Shown here: one piece after another, positions 26,451 to 35,740 of the stretch
How positions within the stretch are numbered: the first letter of the stretch is position 1
Layout: each line of letters begins with the position of its first letter
Assembly: GCA_017935185.1 (NCBI GenBank)
Contig: JAGBIC010000014.1
Span: forward strand, 43,515 to 107,514
Direction of reading: 5' to 3'
Source: Alistipes sp.
Lineage (GTDB): Bacteria > Bacteroidota > Bacteroidia > Bacteroidales > Rikenellaceae
Length of the DNA stretch: 64,000 bases
Position numbers and translations under genes: made by a program
Notes under the pieces: generated by a model
The model's database searches: none
Told to the model about the DNA's origin: nothing
Seen by the model: only the letters and a program-made list of their open reading frames with translations

Positions 26451-28001
26451 ATGAAAAACCGTTTCTTCTACACGTCACTAATTCCTCTGGCCGGACTTTA
26501 TGCCACAGGCTGCCAAACGAATAACACCGCATCAGATGCTGCCGACAAATCATCGCCAAACATCTTGTTTGTCATCGCCGATGATCATTCATATCCATAC
26601 GCCGGAGCTTATGGTTGTTCTATGGTATCCACCCCGGGCTTTGACCGCGTGGCACGTCAAGGAGCGCTCTTTTCAAATGCATATGTCACCTCCCCGGGAA
26701 GTAGTCCATCACGAGCCAGCATATTAACAGGATTGTATCCGTGGCAAATTGAGGAGGCCGGAACTCACGCCAGCTCATTTCCAAAAGAGTATATTTGTTT
26801 TCCCGACATATTCCAAAAAGCAGGTTACAAAATAGGCTTCACGGGCAAAGGCTGGGGACCGGGTAATTGGAAAATATCGGAACGCGCACACAATCCCGCA
26901 GGTCCTGCATACAACGAATGTAAACTTGAGCCACCCTATTCCGGCATATCAAAAATTGACTATACGGCCAACTTCAAAAAATTTTTAGCAGAACGTGAAG
27001 AGGGTCAACCTTTTTGTTTCTGGCTGGGAGCGAATGAACCGCATCGAGGATTCGAAAAAGACTCATGGAAAAAAGAGGGATATAAGCTCACCCAAGCCGA
27101 AGTACCAGAATTCCTTCCCGATGCAAATGTTATCAGAGGAGATATTTTGGACTATGCGGTAGAGGTGGAATGGTTTGATAAACATCTCTCTGCCTGTTTG
27201 GATGAATTGGAGCGTATCGGAGAGTTGGACAACACAATCGTGATTGTCACCGCCGACAACGGCATGGCTTTTCCTCATGCAAAAGCAAACTGCTATGATG
27301 CAGGTCTGCATGTGCCTTTGGCAATATGCTGGGGAGATAAAATCAAACAAGGAAAAGAGATTAACGCACTTGTCAGCATGGTAAGTATCGCACCCACTAT
27401 ATTTGAGGCCGCAGGCATCGAATTTAAGGAGGATTATCCATTAAGCGGAAATAGTTTAATGCCTCTACTGAATGGAGAGCCTGAAGAATACGATGTTGAT
27501 GCGGTTTATGCAGGACGAGAGCGCCACTCCTCTTCGCGATATAACAATTGGGGATATCCAATCAGAAGCATTCGCAGTGGCAACTATCTATTGATACGCA
27601 ACTTTCACAGCGAACGTTGGCCGGCCGGTGACCCTCAAGCCTACGACAAAGAGAACGGCACACTGCAGCCGATGCACAAGGCATATTACGACATCGACGG
27701 TGCTCCCTCGAAAAATTTTCTCATAAATCAGAGAGATCAACCCAACGTAAAGCCTTACTTTGACGCAGCGGTAGCAAAACGTCCAGAATATGAACTATTC
27801 GATTTGAACAATGATCCGGAATGCATGCACAATTTGGCCAACGACACCAGCTATGCAGGTATATTAGATAGAATGAGCAAACAGCTCGAAGAGCGATTGA
27901 CCGAAACGGGTGATACGCGAGTGGTAGGCGACAATCCCGAAATTTGGGAGAGTTATCCGAGATTAGATGGCGCAATACGTTCTTTCCCAAAAGAGGATTG
28001 A
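26451..28001 (+). CDS. Sulfatase, Ser-type, exported lipoprotein
   Basis: A 516-residue S1-family sulfatase. Signal peptide with a Cys at about residue 21 (ATGCQ) suggests a lipoprotein. Metal-binding FVIADDHSY lies near the start. The formylglycine site is S84-S-P-S-R in SPGSSPSRASILTG, so it is the Ser type that depends on the radical enzyme anSME. A later VIVTADNGM supplies the other metal ligands. Sequence layout is closest to heparan N-sulfatase/SGSH-like enzymes, but substrate is not certain. A TATATTTG at 26378-26385 is the likely -7 box. No anSME gene is in this window. Confidence 0.9.
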   Translation: MKNRFFYTSLIPLAGLYATGCQTNNTASDAADKSSPNILFVIADDHSYPYAGAYGCSMVSTPGFDRVARQGALFSNAYVTSPGSSPSRASILTGLYPWQIEEAGTHASSFPKEYICFPDIFQKAGYKIGFTGKGWGPGNWKISERAHNPAGPAYNECKLEPPYSGISKIDYTANFKKFLAEREEGQPFCFWLGANEPHRGFEKDSWKKEGYKLTQAEVPEFLPDANVIRGDILDYAVEVEWFDKHLSACLDELERIGELDNTIVIVTADNGMAFPHAKANCYDAGLHVPLAICWGDKIKQGKEINALVSMVSIAPTIFEAAGIEFKEDYPLSGNSLMPLLNGEPEEYDVDAVYAGRERHSSSRYNNWGYPIRSIRSGNYLLIRNFHSERWPAGDPQAYDKENGTLQPMHKAYYDIDGAPSKNFLINQRDQPNVKPYFDAAVAKRPEYELFDLNNDPECMHNLANDTSYAGILDRMSKQLEERLTETGDTRVVGDNPEIWESYPRLDGAIRSFPKED

Positions 28002-28051
28002 CAACCAACAGCCGAAAAATAGTTTTCAACGACAAGAACTATCAGCTTTTC

Positions 28052-28080
28052 GACCCTTGCATTTGCAAGGGTCTTTTTTT
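28052..28080 (+). terminator. Terminator of the sulfatase gene
   Basis: 9-bp stem GACCCTTGC/GCAAGGGTC (28052-28060 with 28065-28073), 4-nt loop ATTT and seven T. Confidence 0.92.
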
Positions 28081-28085
28081 ATATC

Positions 28086-28093
28086 TATATTTG
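28086..28093 (+). promoter_or_regulatory. -7 promoter box of the era operon
   Basis: TATATTTG, 27 nt before the era ATG. Confidence 0.6.
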
Positions 28094-28120
28094 TCTGATA
28101 TTTTATACTTATAGGCTAAA

Positions 28121-29002
28121 ATGCACAAATCGGGATTTGTAAATATCATCGGCAACCCCAATGTCGGGAAATCTACGCTGATGAATGCTTTGGTTGGCGA
28201 GCGGCTTTCAATAATCACTTCGAAGGCCCAGACTACACGCCACCGTATAATGGGAATTGTTAATGGAGAGGATTTTCAGATTGTCTATTCCGACACTCCG
28301 GGAATCCTTAAACCTGCCTACAAATTGCAGGAGTCGATGATGAATTTTGTACATGGCGCAGTGGATGATGCCGATGTAATTCTCTACGTCACCGACACCG
28401 TTGAGCAAAGCGACCGTTCGGAGGCTATTATCGAGCGTGTAAATCGCAGCGGAATCCCCACCATTGTTGTCATCAACAAAATCGACCTCACCACCCCCGA
28501 TGCGCTGAATATTTTAGCCCAGCAGTGGCAGGAAAAGATGCCCAACGCAGTCATCATCCCCGTTTCCGCAAAGGAGCAAATAGGCATGAAGGGTGTGTTG
28601 GATGCAATTTTGGAGCGCCTGCCCGAGGGTGAGCCATTCTACCCAAAGGATACACTTACCGACAAGACATTGCGTTTCTTTGCATCGGAGATTATTCGCG
28701 AAAAGATTCTGCTGAATTACGATAAAGAGATACCCTATTGCTGCGAGATTGAGATTGACACCTACAAGGAGGAGCCTACTATCGACCGTATCTCTGCCAC
28801 GATATATGTGGCCCGACAATCACAAAAGGGCATTATCATCGGCCACAAAGGCTCACGCCTGAAGCGTGTCGGCCAACAAGCCCGTGAGGATATGGAGCGC
28901 TTCCTCGACAAGAAAGTCTTTTTGCAGCTTTTCGTGAAGGTACAAGACGATTGGCGCAATAGCGAACGTGAGTTGCGACGTTTCGGTTACGACCCGCAAT
29001 AG
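28121..29002 (+). CDS. era: GTPase Era
   Basis: Essential GTPase that binds the 3' end of 16S rRNA in 30S assembly. The 293-residue protein has the G domain (GNPNVGKSTLMNAL, DTPGI, NKIDL, SAKEQIG) followed by a KH domain with GHKGSRLKRVGQQAREDME. Length is typical. It heads a run of four same-strand genes (TPR protein, MFS carrier, metallo-hydrolase) separated by 51, 31 and 6 nt. Confidence 0.97.
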   Translation: MHKSGFVNIIGNPNVGKSTLMNALVGERLSIITSKAQTTRHRIMGIVNGEDFQIVYSDTPGILKPAYKLQESMMNFVHGAVDDADVILYVTDTVEQSDRSEAIIERVNRSGIPTIVVINKIDLTTPDALNILAQQWQEKMPNAVIIPVSAKEQIGMKGVLDAILERLPEGEPFYPKDTLTDKTLRFFASEIIREKILLNYDKEIPYCCEIEIDTYKEEPTIDRISATIYVARQSQKGIIIGHKGSRLKRVGQQAREDMERFLDKKVFLQLFVKVQDDWRNSERELRRFGYDPQ

Positions 29003-29053
29003 GCAATACAGACTATAATTTTTTCGTTACTTTCAGCAGGCAATAAAAAAACA

Positions 29054-31057
29054 ATGCAACGAAGTATAAAAAGAACAATCTTAACATTTCTGATTTTGTT
29101 GAGTGCATGGTGCGCCAGCACTCAATACAACAAGGAGTATTTCTTCTGGATGGGTCGTCAGTTCATGATGAACAACGACTATCAGGAGGCAATACGCACC
29201 TTGAATGTTCTTTTGCGCTTTGACAACGACGCTTACGAAGGCTATTTCCTGCGAGGTATAGCCAAATATAATCTCGATGACCTGCTGGGTGCCGACGACG
29301 ACTTCACCACAGCCATCAAGAAGAACCCCGTATTCACCAATGCCTACACATATCGTGCTGTAACACGCTCTCGACTTGGTAATTACGACGATGCGCTTAA
29401 AGATTTCCACGAAGCTATCGAATTGCGTCCCGACCTTCCCGGCCCATACTACAGTCGTGGTGTGACACGACTTCTGAACGAGCAGTACGAAGAGGCGATA
29501 GCCGATTTCAACATGTTCCTGCGACAAGAGAAGAAGGTTGCCGACGCCTACATCAACCGAGGCATCTGTTATCTATACCTCAAAGATACATTGCAGGCAT
29601 ATGAAAACTTCAATACCGCCATCCGCACCAACCGAGAAGATCCCAACGGCTACAACCGCCGAGGAGTGTTATATATGCAGCAAGAGCGATATGCCGAGGC
29701 CGAAGCCGATTTCAACACAGCCATAAAGCACGACTCGACATATCTTCTATCGTTCTTCAACCGTGCGCTTGTCTACTCCAACACCCAACGTCCGATGTTG
29801 GCATTGAGCGATTTCGACCGTTCAATCGAGCTGGATTCAACCAATTCGTTGTCGTACTTTAACCGCGCCATCGTCCGCACACAGATTGGTGACTACAATC
29901 GCGCCCTCGAGGACTATAATCGCGTTTCGCAATATTCACCCGACAACGTTTTGGTATATTACAACCGTGCCTCTGTATATACTCAGATTGGCGAGCTTGA
30001 GAGAGCCATCGAGGATTACACTCACGCCATCAAGCTCTACCCCGACTTTGCCAATGCCTATCTTAACAGAAGTTATATACGCATGATGATGGGCGATCCA
30101 AAGGGAGCCCGCAAAGACCACCAGACAGCCGAAAAGAAGATAGCCGAATATAAATCTCGCTTGAGCGACTCGACATACTCGATATATGCCGACACAACAC
30201 AGAAGTTTGATAAACTATTGTCGTTTGATGCAAAACTCTCGGGCAGCAGTTTTGAGAGCAGCGCAAATAGTGGAAGCAATGCATCACAGGATGTAAGCAT
30301 GCGCCTTATTCCACTCTTCAAGTTCACTCTCATGAAGGCTGATTCGGCAATAGATGCACGCAATCAACTCTACTACTCACAGCGCATCGAGGACTTCAAA
30401 GCCAAGGTTGGCAACAATCTGCTCACCCTCGCTCGCAACACAAGTAATATCACACCCGACTCGCTGGTTACAATCGATAAAGCTGTTACCGAGCAATTGC
30501 GCAATTCACAGGAGGCTTCATGGACAACATTCTTCCTGCGAGGTGTAACGCAATCACTCATAAAGCAGTACACGAATGCTGTGAACACCCTCACACAAGC
30601 TATCGAGGGTAATCCATCAAACCCGTTCCTTTACCTTAACCGCTCGACAACACGTGCCGAAATGATTGATTTTATATCATCTATCGACAACTCATACCAA
30701 CGTATCACAATCGACTCCGACCCTGCCAACCGACTCAACAACCGCAGTTCAAGGCAGTACAACTATGATGATGCGATTGAGGATATCAACAAGGCCATAA
30801 AGCTCTATCCCGACTTTGCGCACGCCTACTATAACCGCGCGAATCTGCATACAATATCAAACCAACTTCCCGAGGCATACGATGACTACACCCGAGCCAT
30901 CGAGCTTAACCCCAATTTTGGCGAAGCCTACTACAACCGCGGTTTGGTGCAGATTTTCATGAAAGACACCCGCAAGGGCTGCCTTGACCTATCGAAAGCC
31001 GGCGAATTGGGCATAGAGAATGCTTACGAGGTACTGAAGCTCTACACCGAACAATAG
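29054..31057 (+). CDS. Exported tetratricopeptide repeat protein
   Basis: A 667-residue protein with a signal peptide (hydrophobic stretch about residues 8-20). It is built from TPR repeats of 34 residues: about nine in the N-terminal half (for example AYTYRAVTRSRLGNYDDALKDF and SYFNRAIVRTQIGDYNRALEDY), a Ser-rich linker around residues 390-415, and three or four more at the C-terminus. TPR arrays bind proteins; no enzyme domain is seen. Gram-negative periplasmic scaffold is the likely role. The near-identical repeats may also make the locus prone to recombination. Confidence 0.9.
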   Translation: MQRSIKRTILTFLILLSAWCASTQYNKEYFFWMGRQFMMNNDYQEAIRTLNVLLRFDNDAYEGYFLRGIAKYNLDDLLGADDDFTTAIKKNPVFTNAYTYRAVTRSRLGNYDDALKDFHEAIELRPDLPGPYYSRGVTRLLNEQYEEAIADFNMFLRQEKKVADAYINRGICYLYLKDTLQAYENFNTAIRTNREDPNGYNRRGVLYMQQERYAEAEADFNTAIKHDSTYLLSFFNRALVYSNTQRPMLALSDFDRSIELDSTNSLSYFNRAIVRTQIGDYNRALEDYNRVSQYSPDNVLVYYNRASVYTQIGELERAIEDYTHAIKLYPDFANAYLNRSYIRMMMGDPKGARKDHQTAEKKIAEYKSRLSDSTYSIYADTTQKFDKLLSFDAKLSGSSFESSANSGSNASQDVSMRLIPLFKFTLMKADSAIDARNQLYYSQRIEDFKAKVGNNLLTLARNTSNITPDSLVTIDKAVTEQLRNSQEASWTTFFLRGVTQSLIKQYTNAVNTLTQAIEGNPSNPFLYLNRSTTRAEMIDFISSIDNSYQRITIDSDPANRLNNRSSRQYNYDDAIEDINKAIKLYPDFAHAYYNRANLHTISNQLPEAYDDYTRAIELNPNFGEAYYNRGLVQIFMKDTRKGCLDLSKAGELGIENAYEVLKLYTEQ

Positions 31058-31088
31058 TGAACAATATAAAAACTTAAATAAAACTATT

Positions 31089-32498
31089 ATGACTCAAACT
31101 ATCCGTAAAAATCTGAACGACCATGCTTGGGCTCGTTGGAGTGCAATGCTGTTTATTGCACTCATGATGCTGTTTGCCCACATGTTCGTTGATGTTATCT
31201 CTCCGCTCAAGGAGCTTATTCAATTACAGCGCGGCTGGACCTCTGATGTCTTTGGCACATACGCCGGATCAGAGTATCTACTCAATGTTTGGGGTTTCTT
31301 GATTGTTGCAGGTATCATACTCGACAAGATGGGCATACGCTTCACAGGAGAGCTATCAGCAATAATCATGTTGGCGGGTGCCTGCATTAAATACTACGCC
31401 ATCAGCGACGCCTTTGCCGGCACAGCACTCGAGACATGGCTCAACTCATGGTGGGTGGCAATGCCCGGAAGCGCAAAGCTGGCATCATTGGGCTTTATGA
31501 TTTTCGGATGCGGCTGCGAGATGGCAGGTATCACCGCATCGAAAGCCTTGGCAAAATGGTTTGAGGGTAAAGAGATGGCATTGGCCATGGGTCTTGAAAT
31601 GGCCCTGGCTCGTGTGGGTGTTTTCTTCATCTTCACCATCTCTCCCCGCATTGCAGGTATTGGCGGAGCAGATCCTTCAGTTGTTCGTCCCGTAGCATTC
31701 TGCACAGCCCTGCTCTGCATTGGACTTCTGTGCTACACAATTTTCTGCCTTATGGACAAGAAGTTGGACAAGCAACTCGGAGCCACAACAACAAGCGAAC
31801 CCGAGGAGGAGTTTAAGATTAGCGATATCGGTAAGATTTTCAGCAGCCGCCTGTTCTGGATTGTAGCCATGCTGTGCGTTCTCTATTACTCGGCCATCTT
31901 CCCCTTCCAGAAGTTTGCTGCAAACATGTTGCAGAGCAACCTCGGAATTTCAGCCACAGCTGCTTCCGACATCTTCCGTTGGTTCCCCATTGGTGCAGCA
32001 TTTATCACTCCGTTCCTCGGTTGGTTCCTCAACCGAAAGGGCAAGGGTGCTACAATGCTTATTCTGGGCTCGATATTGATGATCGTTTGCCACACAACAT
32101 TTGCACTCGTTCTGCCCGCAGTACCCAGCAAGGCCATTGCATTTGCAGCCATTATAGTATTGGGTATATCATTCTCGCTTGTGCCCGCCGCATTGTGGCC
32201 CTCAATTCCCAAGATTATGGACAAACGTTATTTGGGTAGCGCCTACTCACTTATCTTCTGGGTTCAGAATTTCGGTTTGAGCGGCACACCAATCATAATT
32301 GGCTATGCACTCGAGAAGACCAACCCTGGTGTTGCCGAGCAGATTGCGGCAGGGGCCGAGGGTGTAGCATACAACTACACTGTGCCCATGCTGTTGTTCG
32401 CATCGTTGGGAGTTCTGGCGCTGCTCTTCGCACTGTGGTTGAAGGCTGATGACGCTCGCAATCACTACGGTCTGGAAGAACCTAACATCAAAAAATAG
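31089..32498 (+). CDS. MFS transporter, MFSD1-like
   Basis: A 469-residue, 12-span carrier. The first span ends in VDVISPLKELIQLQRGW and a later loop reads GITASKALAKWFEGKEMALAMGLEMA, the pattern of MFS proteins related to MFSD1 (lysosomal dipeptide carrier) in Bacteroidota. The second half contains FFLNRKGKGATMLILGS, the MFS loop motif. I infer export or uptake of small peptides at best; substrate is not proven. It lies 31 nt after the TPR gene and 6 nt before a metallo-hydrolase gene. Confidence 0.85.
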   Translation: MTQTIRKNLNDHAWARWSAMLFIALMMLFAHMFVDVISPLKELIQLQRGWTSDVFGTYAGSEYLLNVWGFLIVAGIILDKMGIRFTGELSAIIMLAGACIKYYAISDAFAGTALETWLNSWWVAMPGSAKLASLGFMIFGCGCEMAGITASKALAKWFEGKEMALAMGLEMALARVGVFFIFTISPRIAGIGGADPSVVRPVAFCTALLCIGLLCYTIFCLMDKKLDKQLGATTTSEPEEEFKISDIGKIFSSRLFWIVAMLCVLYYSAIFPFQKFAANMLQSNLGISATAASDIFRWFPIGAAFITPFLGWFLNRKGKGATMLILGSILMIVCHTTFALVLPAVPSKAIAFAAIIVLGISFSLVPAALWPSIPKIMDKRYLGSAYSLIFWVQNFGLSGTPIIIGYALEKTNPGVAEQIAAGAEGVAYNYTVPMLLFASLGVLALLFALWLKADDARNHYGLEEPNIKK

Positions 32499-32504
32499 GT
32501 TTTC

Positions 32505-33467
32505 ATGAAACGTATATTTATAGTATTATTACTCATAGTGGGCATTACGATGCCCACTATGCTTTATGCACAGAGCATAGAAGAGCTGACCGACATATTC
32601 TGGAACAAAACATCTTGCCGCAATCTCACAGAGGCTCGTCGTTCTGCCATGGTTGAGATGCAGAAATATGCCGACGACTTTACACACACGCAGTTCAATG
32701 AGTATCTTGCAGCTGCACCAGGCTCGGATGCCGACCGTAGAATAGGAGCGCATGGACTGATGCAATTCTACAACATGGCACTTGACAAGTTGCTCACCGA
32801 GATTCCCGCCACCAAAGTCAAGAAGGGAGAGGTGGCTATATGGCAACTATATAATATGGGATATGTAGTAAAAACAAGAACCCAATGTTTCGGCATCGAC
32901 TTATACCATAAGTTTGCCGAGCGTTTGGCTCCCATGATTGACTTTATGCTCATAACCCATAACCACGGCGACCACTACTCAAAGAGTTTGATTGCCGAGT
33001 TGGAGAGTCAAGGCAAGGCTGTTTACTCTAATTTCTTAGAGAATGGTCACAAGGTTACCACTGGAGATGAGTTTACCGTTGGCAATATTAACATAAAAGT
33101 TACGACTGTTGACCATAATACCACACTCAAAAATTTCGTCAACACATACGAAGTCAATTGCTACTACGGCAAAGGTAAAGACTACACCATACTCTTCACA
33201 GGCGATGCCCATAACTATCAGCAATTGAATCCAACGGGTAGCATCGATTTGTTTGTACCCCATTTGGCCGTTGGTCTTAACATGGCCGAGGCCGTGAAGA
33301 AGATTAACCCACGAGAGGTGCTCATGTCACACATTCTTGAGCTGGGGCACGCTATCACCAAATGGAGATGGTCTTACGAATACGGCATCAACGAATGTGA
33401 AAAATTGCAACGAGATGGCGTCTATCTGCCGGTTTGGGGTGAAAAGATGGTATTTAAAAGCAAATAA
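32505..33467 (+). CDS. Exported MBL-fold metallo-hydrolase (second copy)
   Basis: A 320-residue protein with a signal peptide (KRIFIVLLLIVGITM, cut after LYA near residue 22), a helical N-terminal domain and an MBL fold. The metal site is ITHNHGDH, with a later TGDAHNYQQ and a His-rich end (SHILELGHAITKW). Its order of segments matches the protein at 15031-16056, so the two are paralogues. The 6-nt gap to the MFS carrier suggests that transport and hydrolysis of the same compound may be coupled. Confidence 0.82.
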   Translation: MKRIFIVLLLIVGITMPTMLYAQSIEELTDIFWNKTSCRNLTEARRSAMVEMQKYADDFTHTQFNEYLAAAPGSDADRRIGAHGLMQFYNMALDKLLTEIPATKVKKGEVAIWQLYNMGYVVKTRTQCFGIDLYHKFAERLAPMIDFMLITHNHGDHYSKSLIAELESQGKAVYSNFLENGHKVTTGDEFTVGNINIKVTTVDHNTTLKNFVNTYEVNCYYGKGKDYTILFTGDAHNYQQLNPTGSIDLFVPHLAVGLNMAEAVKKINPREVLMSHILELGHAITKWRWSYEYGINECEKLQRDGVYLPVWGEKMVFKSK

Positions 33468-33481
33468 TAACCTATAACGAC

Positions 33482-33521
33482 AAAGAGTGCTGTCAAACAA
33501 GGAGAGTTGACAGCACTCTTT
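33482..33521. terminator. Bidirectional terminator
   Basis: 15-bp stem (33482-33496 with 33507-33521, core GAGTGCTGTCAA), 10-nt loop; ends the era-to-hydrolase run and the convergent glycosyltransferase gene. Confidence 0.9.
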
Positions 33522-33548
33522 ATTTAAATATCGTATAATATTAAAGTC

Positions 33549-34673
33549 TTATAGCGTCAGACGAAATACCTCCAGCAACTTATCACACATCGCGCTCCAC
33601 GAGAAGCGTTTGCGCTCCTGCTCAAAATTGGTCTTAAGGCGGTCCAATACACCATCAGAGTATATGCGTTGCAGACCATTCAACACACCCTTCACATCGG
33701 GGTGACAGACAACACCAACTACACCATCGGGGACAATCTCGGGCAGTCCGCCGACATTGGTAACAAGCATGGGCAACGTAAAATTATAGGCTATCTGGGT
33801 AACGCCGCTTTGGGTTGCAGTACGGTAAGGCAACACAAGGCAATCCGAGGCCGAGAAGTAATATTTCACATCATCATCGGCCACAAAACCCTCGTGCATC
33901 ACTACCCTATCCTGCAAACCTCGATGCTCGATAATCTCATAATACTTCTCCTTTGATGCATAAAACTCTCCTGCGACAAGTAATTTACGATTTTCGGGCA
34001 TCCATTCAGCCCAAGCCTCCAACAGCATATCCAAACCCTTATAATCGCGAATAAGGCCAAAAAAGAGCGTGTAATCGTATTTGCCATCCAGCCCCAACCT
34101 CTCACATGCCACGTTGCGGGAAACACGCTCGCCAAAATTCTCAAACATCGGATGCGGAGAGAAGAGCGCAGGAGCTGAGGTATATGCCTGCAATTCGCCA
34201 TGTACCTGCTCCGACATATAAACAAAACCATCAACTGCACGCAAATAGTATTTATTGAAAGGTCTATCTATTATATGGTGTTCGTGAGGCTCAACATTAT
34301 CAATCTGACATATAAATTTCGTAACGCCGTTTGTGCGGACAATGCGGGCGATTGTGCCGAAACATGGGGCCATAAACGGAGTCCAATACTTCATCACAAC
34401 CATATCGGGCTGCTCGCGCTTAAGACGCAATCCCAAACGCACCCAATTTATAGGATTGACGGTATTCATCACCCTCTCGATATGTAAATCCTGCGGAGCA
34501 GGGCCGTCTATATATTGCGTCTTGCCCGGAAAAAGCAAAGATGGATACTGCACCGTAAAGGTATAGATACGCACATCATGCCCACGGCTCATATATTCAC
34601 GAGCCATGGTATGCATTATGGTTGCCAATCCACCTCGATAAGGGTATGCAGGGCCGAGAATGACTATCTTCAT
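33549..34673 (-). CDS. Glycosyltransferase family 4-type
   Basis: A 374-residue GT-B glycosyltransferase. The N-terminal PAYPYRGGLATIMHTMAREY and RGHDVRIYTF fit the acceptor domain. The C-terminal domain has YDYTLFFGLIRDYKGLDMLLEAW and the sugar-nucleotide site YYFSASDCLVLPYRTATQSGVTQ, whose acidic residue is replaced by Q or S at the usual E-x7-E. The sugar donor and acceptor are unknown. Its ATG overlaps the mltG stop by one base (TAATG), so the two are translationally coupled. Confidence 0.88.
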   Translation of the reverse strand: MKIVILGPAYPYRGGLATIMHTMAREYMSRGHDVRIYTFTVQYPSLLFPGKTQYIDGPAPQDLHIERVMNTVNPINWVRLGLRLKREQPDMVVMKYWTPFMAPCFGTIARIVRTNGVTKFICQIDNVEPHEHHIIDRPFNKYYLRAVDGFVYMSEQVHGELQAYTSAPALFSPHPMFENFGERVSRNVACERLGLDGKYDYTLFFGLIRDYKGLDMLLEAWAEWMPENRKLLVAGEFYASKEKYYEIIEHRGLQDRVVMHEGFVADDDVKYYFSASDCLVLPYRTATQSGVTQIAYNFTLPMLVTNVGGLPEIVPDGVVGVVCHPDVKGVLNGLQRIYSDGVLDRLKTNFEQERKRFSWSAMCDKLLEVFRLTL

Positions 34674-35689
34674 TACTTCTTGATGTTGCGTTTGTTCAAC
34701 TCCGCCTGATAAGCTCGGGCGTTGCGCAGATGCTCCGAATAGTTTTTTGCAAAATTGTGATAACCGTCAAATGTCGGACGGGCACAGAAGAAAATATACT
34801 CGTGTTTCTCGAAATTCAGCACTGCATCAATAGCCTCGATGCTGGGCATACATATAGGAGAAGGGGGAAGTCCTTTGTTTATATATGTATTATACGGTGA
34901 GGGATATTTCAAATGACGGTTAAGTATACGGCGCAATCCAAAATCCTGCATAGCATACTTGATTGTAGGGTCGGCCTGCAAAGGCATACCTGTACGCAGA
35001 CGATTCATATACACACCAGCCACACGAGGCATCTCATCGGTCTTGCGAGTCTCTTCATACACAATTGATGCGAGAGTCATAACCTCCACGCGATTCAATT
35101 TTGTGCGTTTACGCTTTTCGTCACGGCCATTTTCCCAGAAACGTTTATACTCTTTATACATACGCTCGACAAACTCTTCGGGTGTTACAGTCCAATAAAA
35201 TTCGTAGGTGTTGGGTAAAAATATCGAGAACATCGTGAGCGGTGACGAAAATCCCAATTTATCGGCAAGTTTCTTATCGGTCAGCACCTTGACAATCTCC
35301 ACCGAATCGGCATCAATCTGTTTTGAGAGTTTTCCGGCCAGCTGCGCAGGAATCTTCACATTATTCATGGTAACATTCACCGGCGACTGCAAGCCAAGCT
35401 TCAGCATGCGTACAATCTCGATTACATCCATGCCATCCTCAAGAAGATAATGACCAGGCTTAAACGACTCCTTCAGGTTAAGACGCTCGGCATACATATC
35501 AAATGCAAAATGGTGACCAATGCGAGGCTTTACCGAATCCATCAAAGCCTCATAATCGATTCGCTTCGAGATATAGAGTTCCGACTCCTGCTTTACAGCA
35601 TTTCCCTTAAACGAAATTATACCCCACGTTGCCACTCCTGCACCGACAACGAGGGCAACAACAAATATCGACAATAATGTTTTTTTCAT
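34673..35689 (-). CDS. mltG: Endolytic murein transglycosylase MltG
   Basis: Inner-membrane enzyme that cuts nascent peptidoglycan strands and sets glycan length. The 338-residue protein has one N-terminal membrane helix (KKTLLSIFVVALVVGAGVAT), a LysM-like region, and the catalytic YceG domain with MTLASIVYEETRKTD, RVAGVYMNRLRTGMPLQADPT. E. coli MltG has IVEKET where this protein has IVYEET. The ATG at 35689 is certain: a TATCTTTG -7 box lies at 35710-35717, and a frame extending to 35845 would run through the SRP RNA gene on the other strand. Confidence 0.93.
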   Translation of the reverse strand: MKKTLLSIFVVALVVGAGVATWGIISFKGNAVKQESELYISKRIDYEALMDSVKPRIGHHFAFDMYAERLNLKESFKPGHYLLEDGMDVIEIVRMLKLGLQSPVNVTMNNVKIPAQLAGKLSKQIDADSVEIVKVLTDKKLADKLGFSSPLTMFSIFLPNTYEFYWTVTPEEFVERMYKEYKRFWENGRDEKRKRTKLNRVEVMTLASIVYEETRKTDEMPRVAGVYMNRLRTGMPLQADPTIKYAMQDFGLRRILNRHLKYPSPYNTYINKGLPPSPICMPSIEAIDAVLNFEKHEYIFFCARPTFDGYHNFAKNYSEHLRNARAYQAELNKRNIKK

Positions 35690-35705
35690 TTCCTTGATAA
35701 TATTT

Positions 35706-35736
35706 TTTGCAAAGATAATAAATTTTTCTACTTTTG
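35706..35736 (+). promoter_or_regulatory. Promoter of the SRP RNA gene
   Basis: TTTG (35706-35709), exactly 19 bp, TACTTTTG (35729-35736): a consensus Bacteroidota promoter that places the transcript start near 35741. Confidence 0.8.
35710..35717 (-). promoter_or_regulatory. -7 promoter box of mltG
   Basis: TATCTTTG on the minus strand, about 20 nt before the ATG at 35689. It sits immediately after the -33 TTTG (35706-35709) of the divergent SRP RNA promoter. Confidence 0.7.
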
Positions 35737-35740
35737 CACC

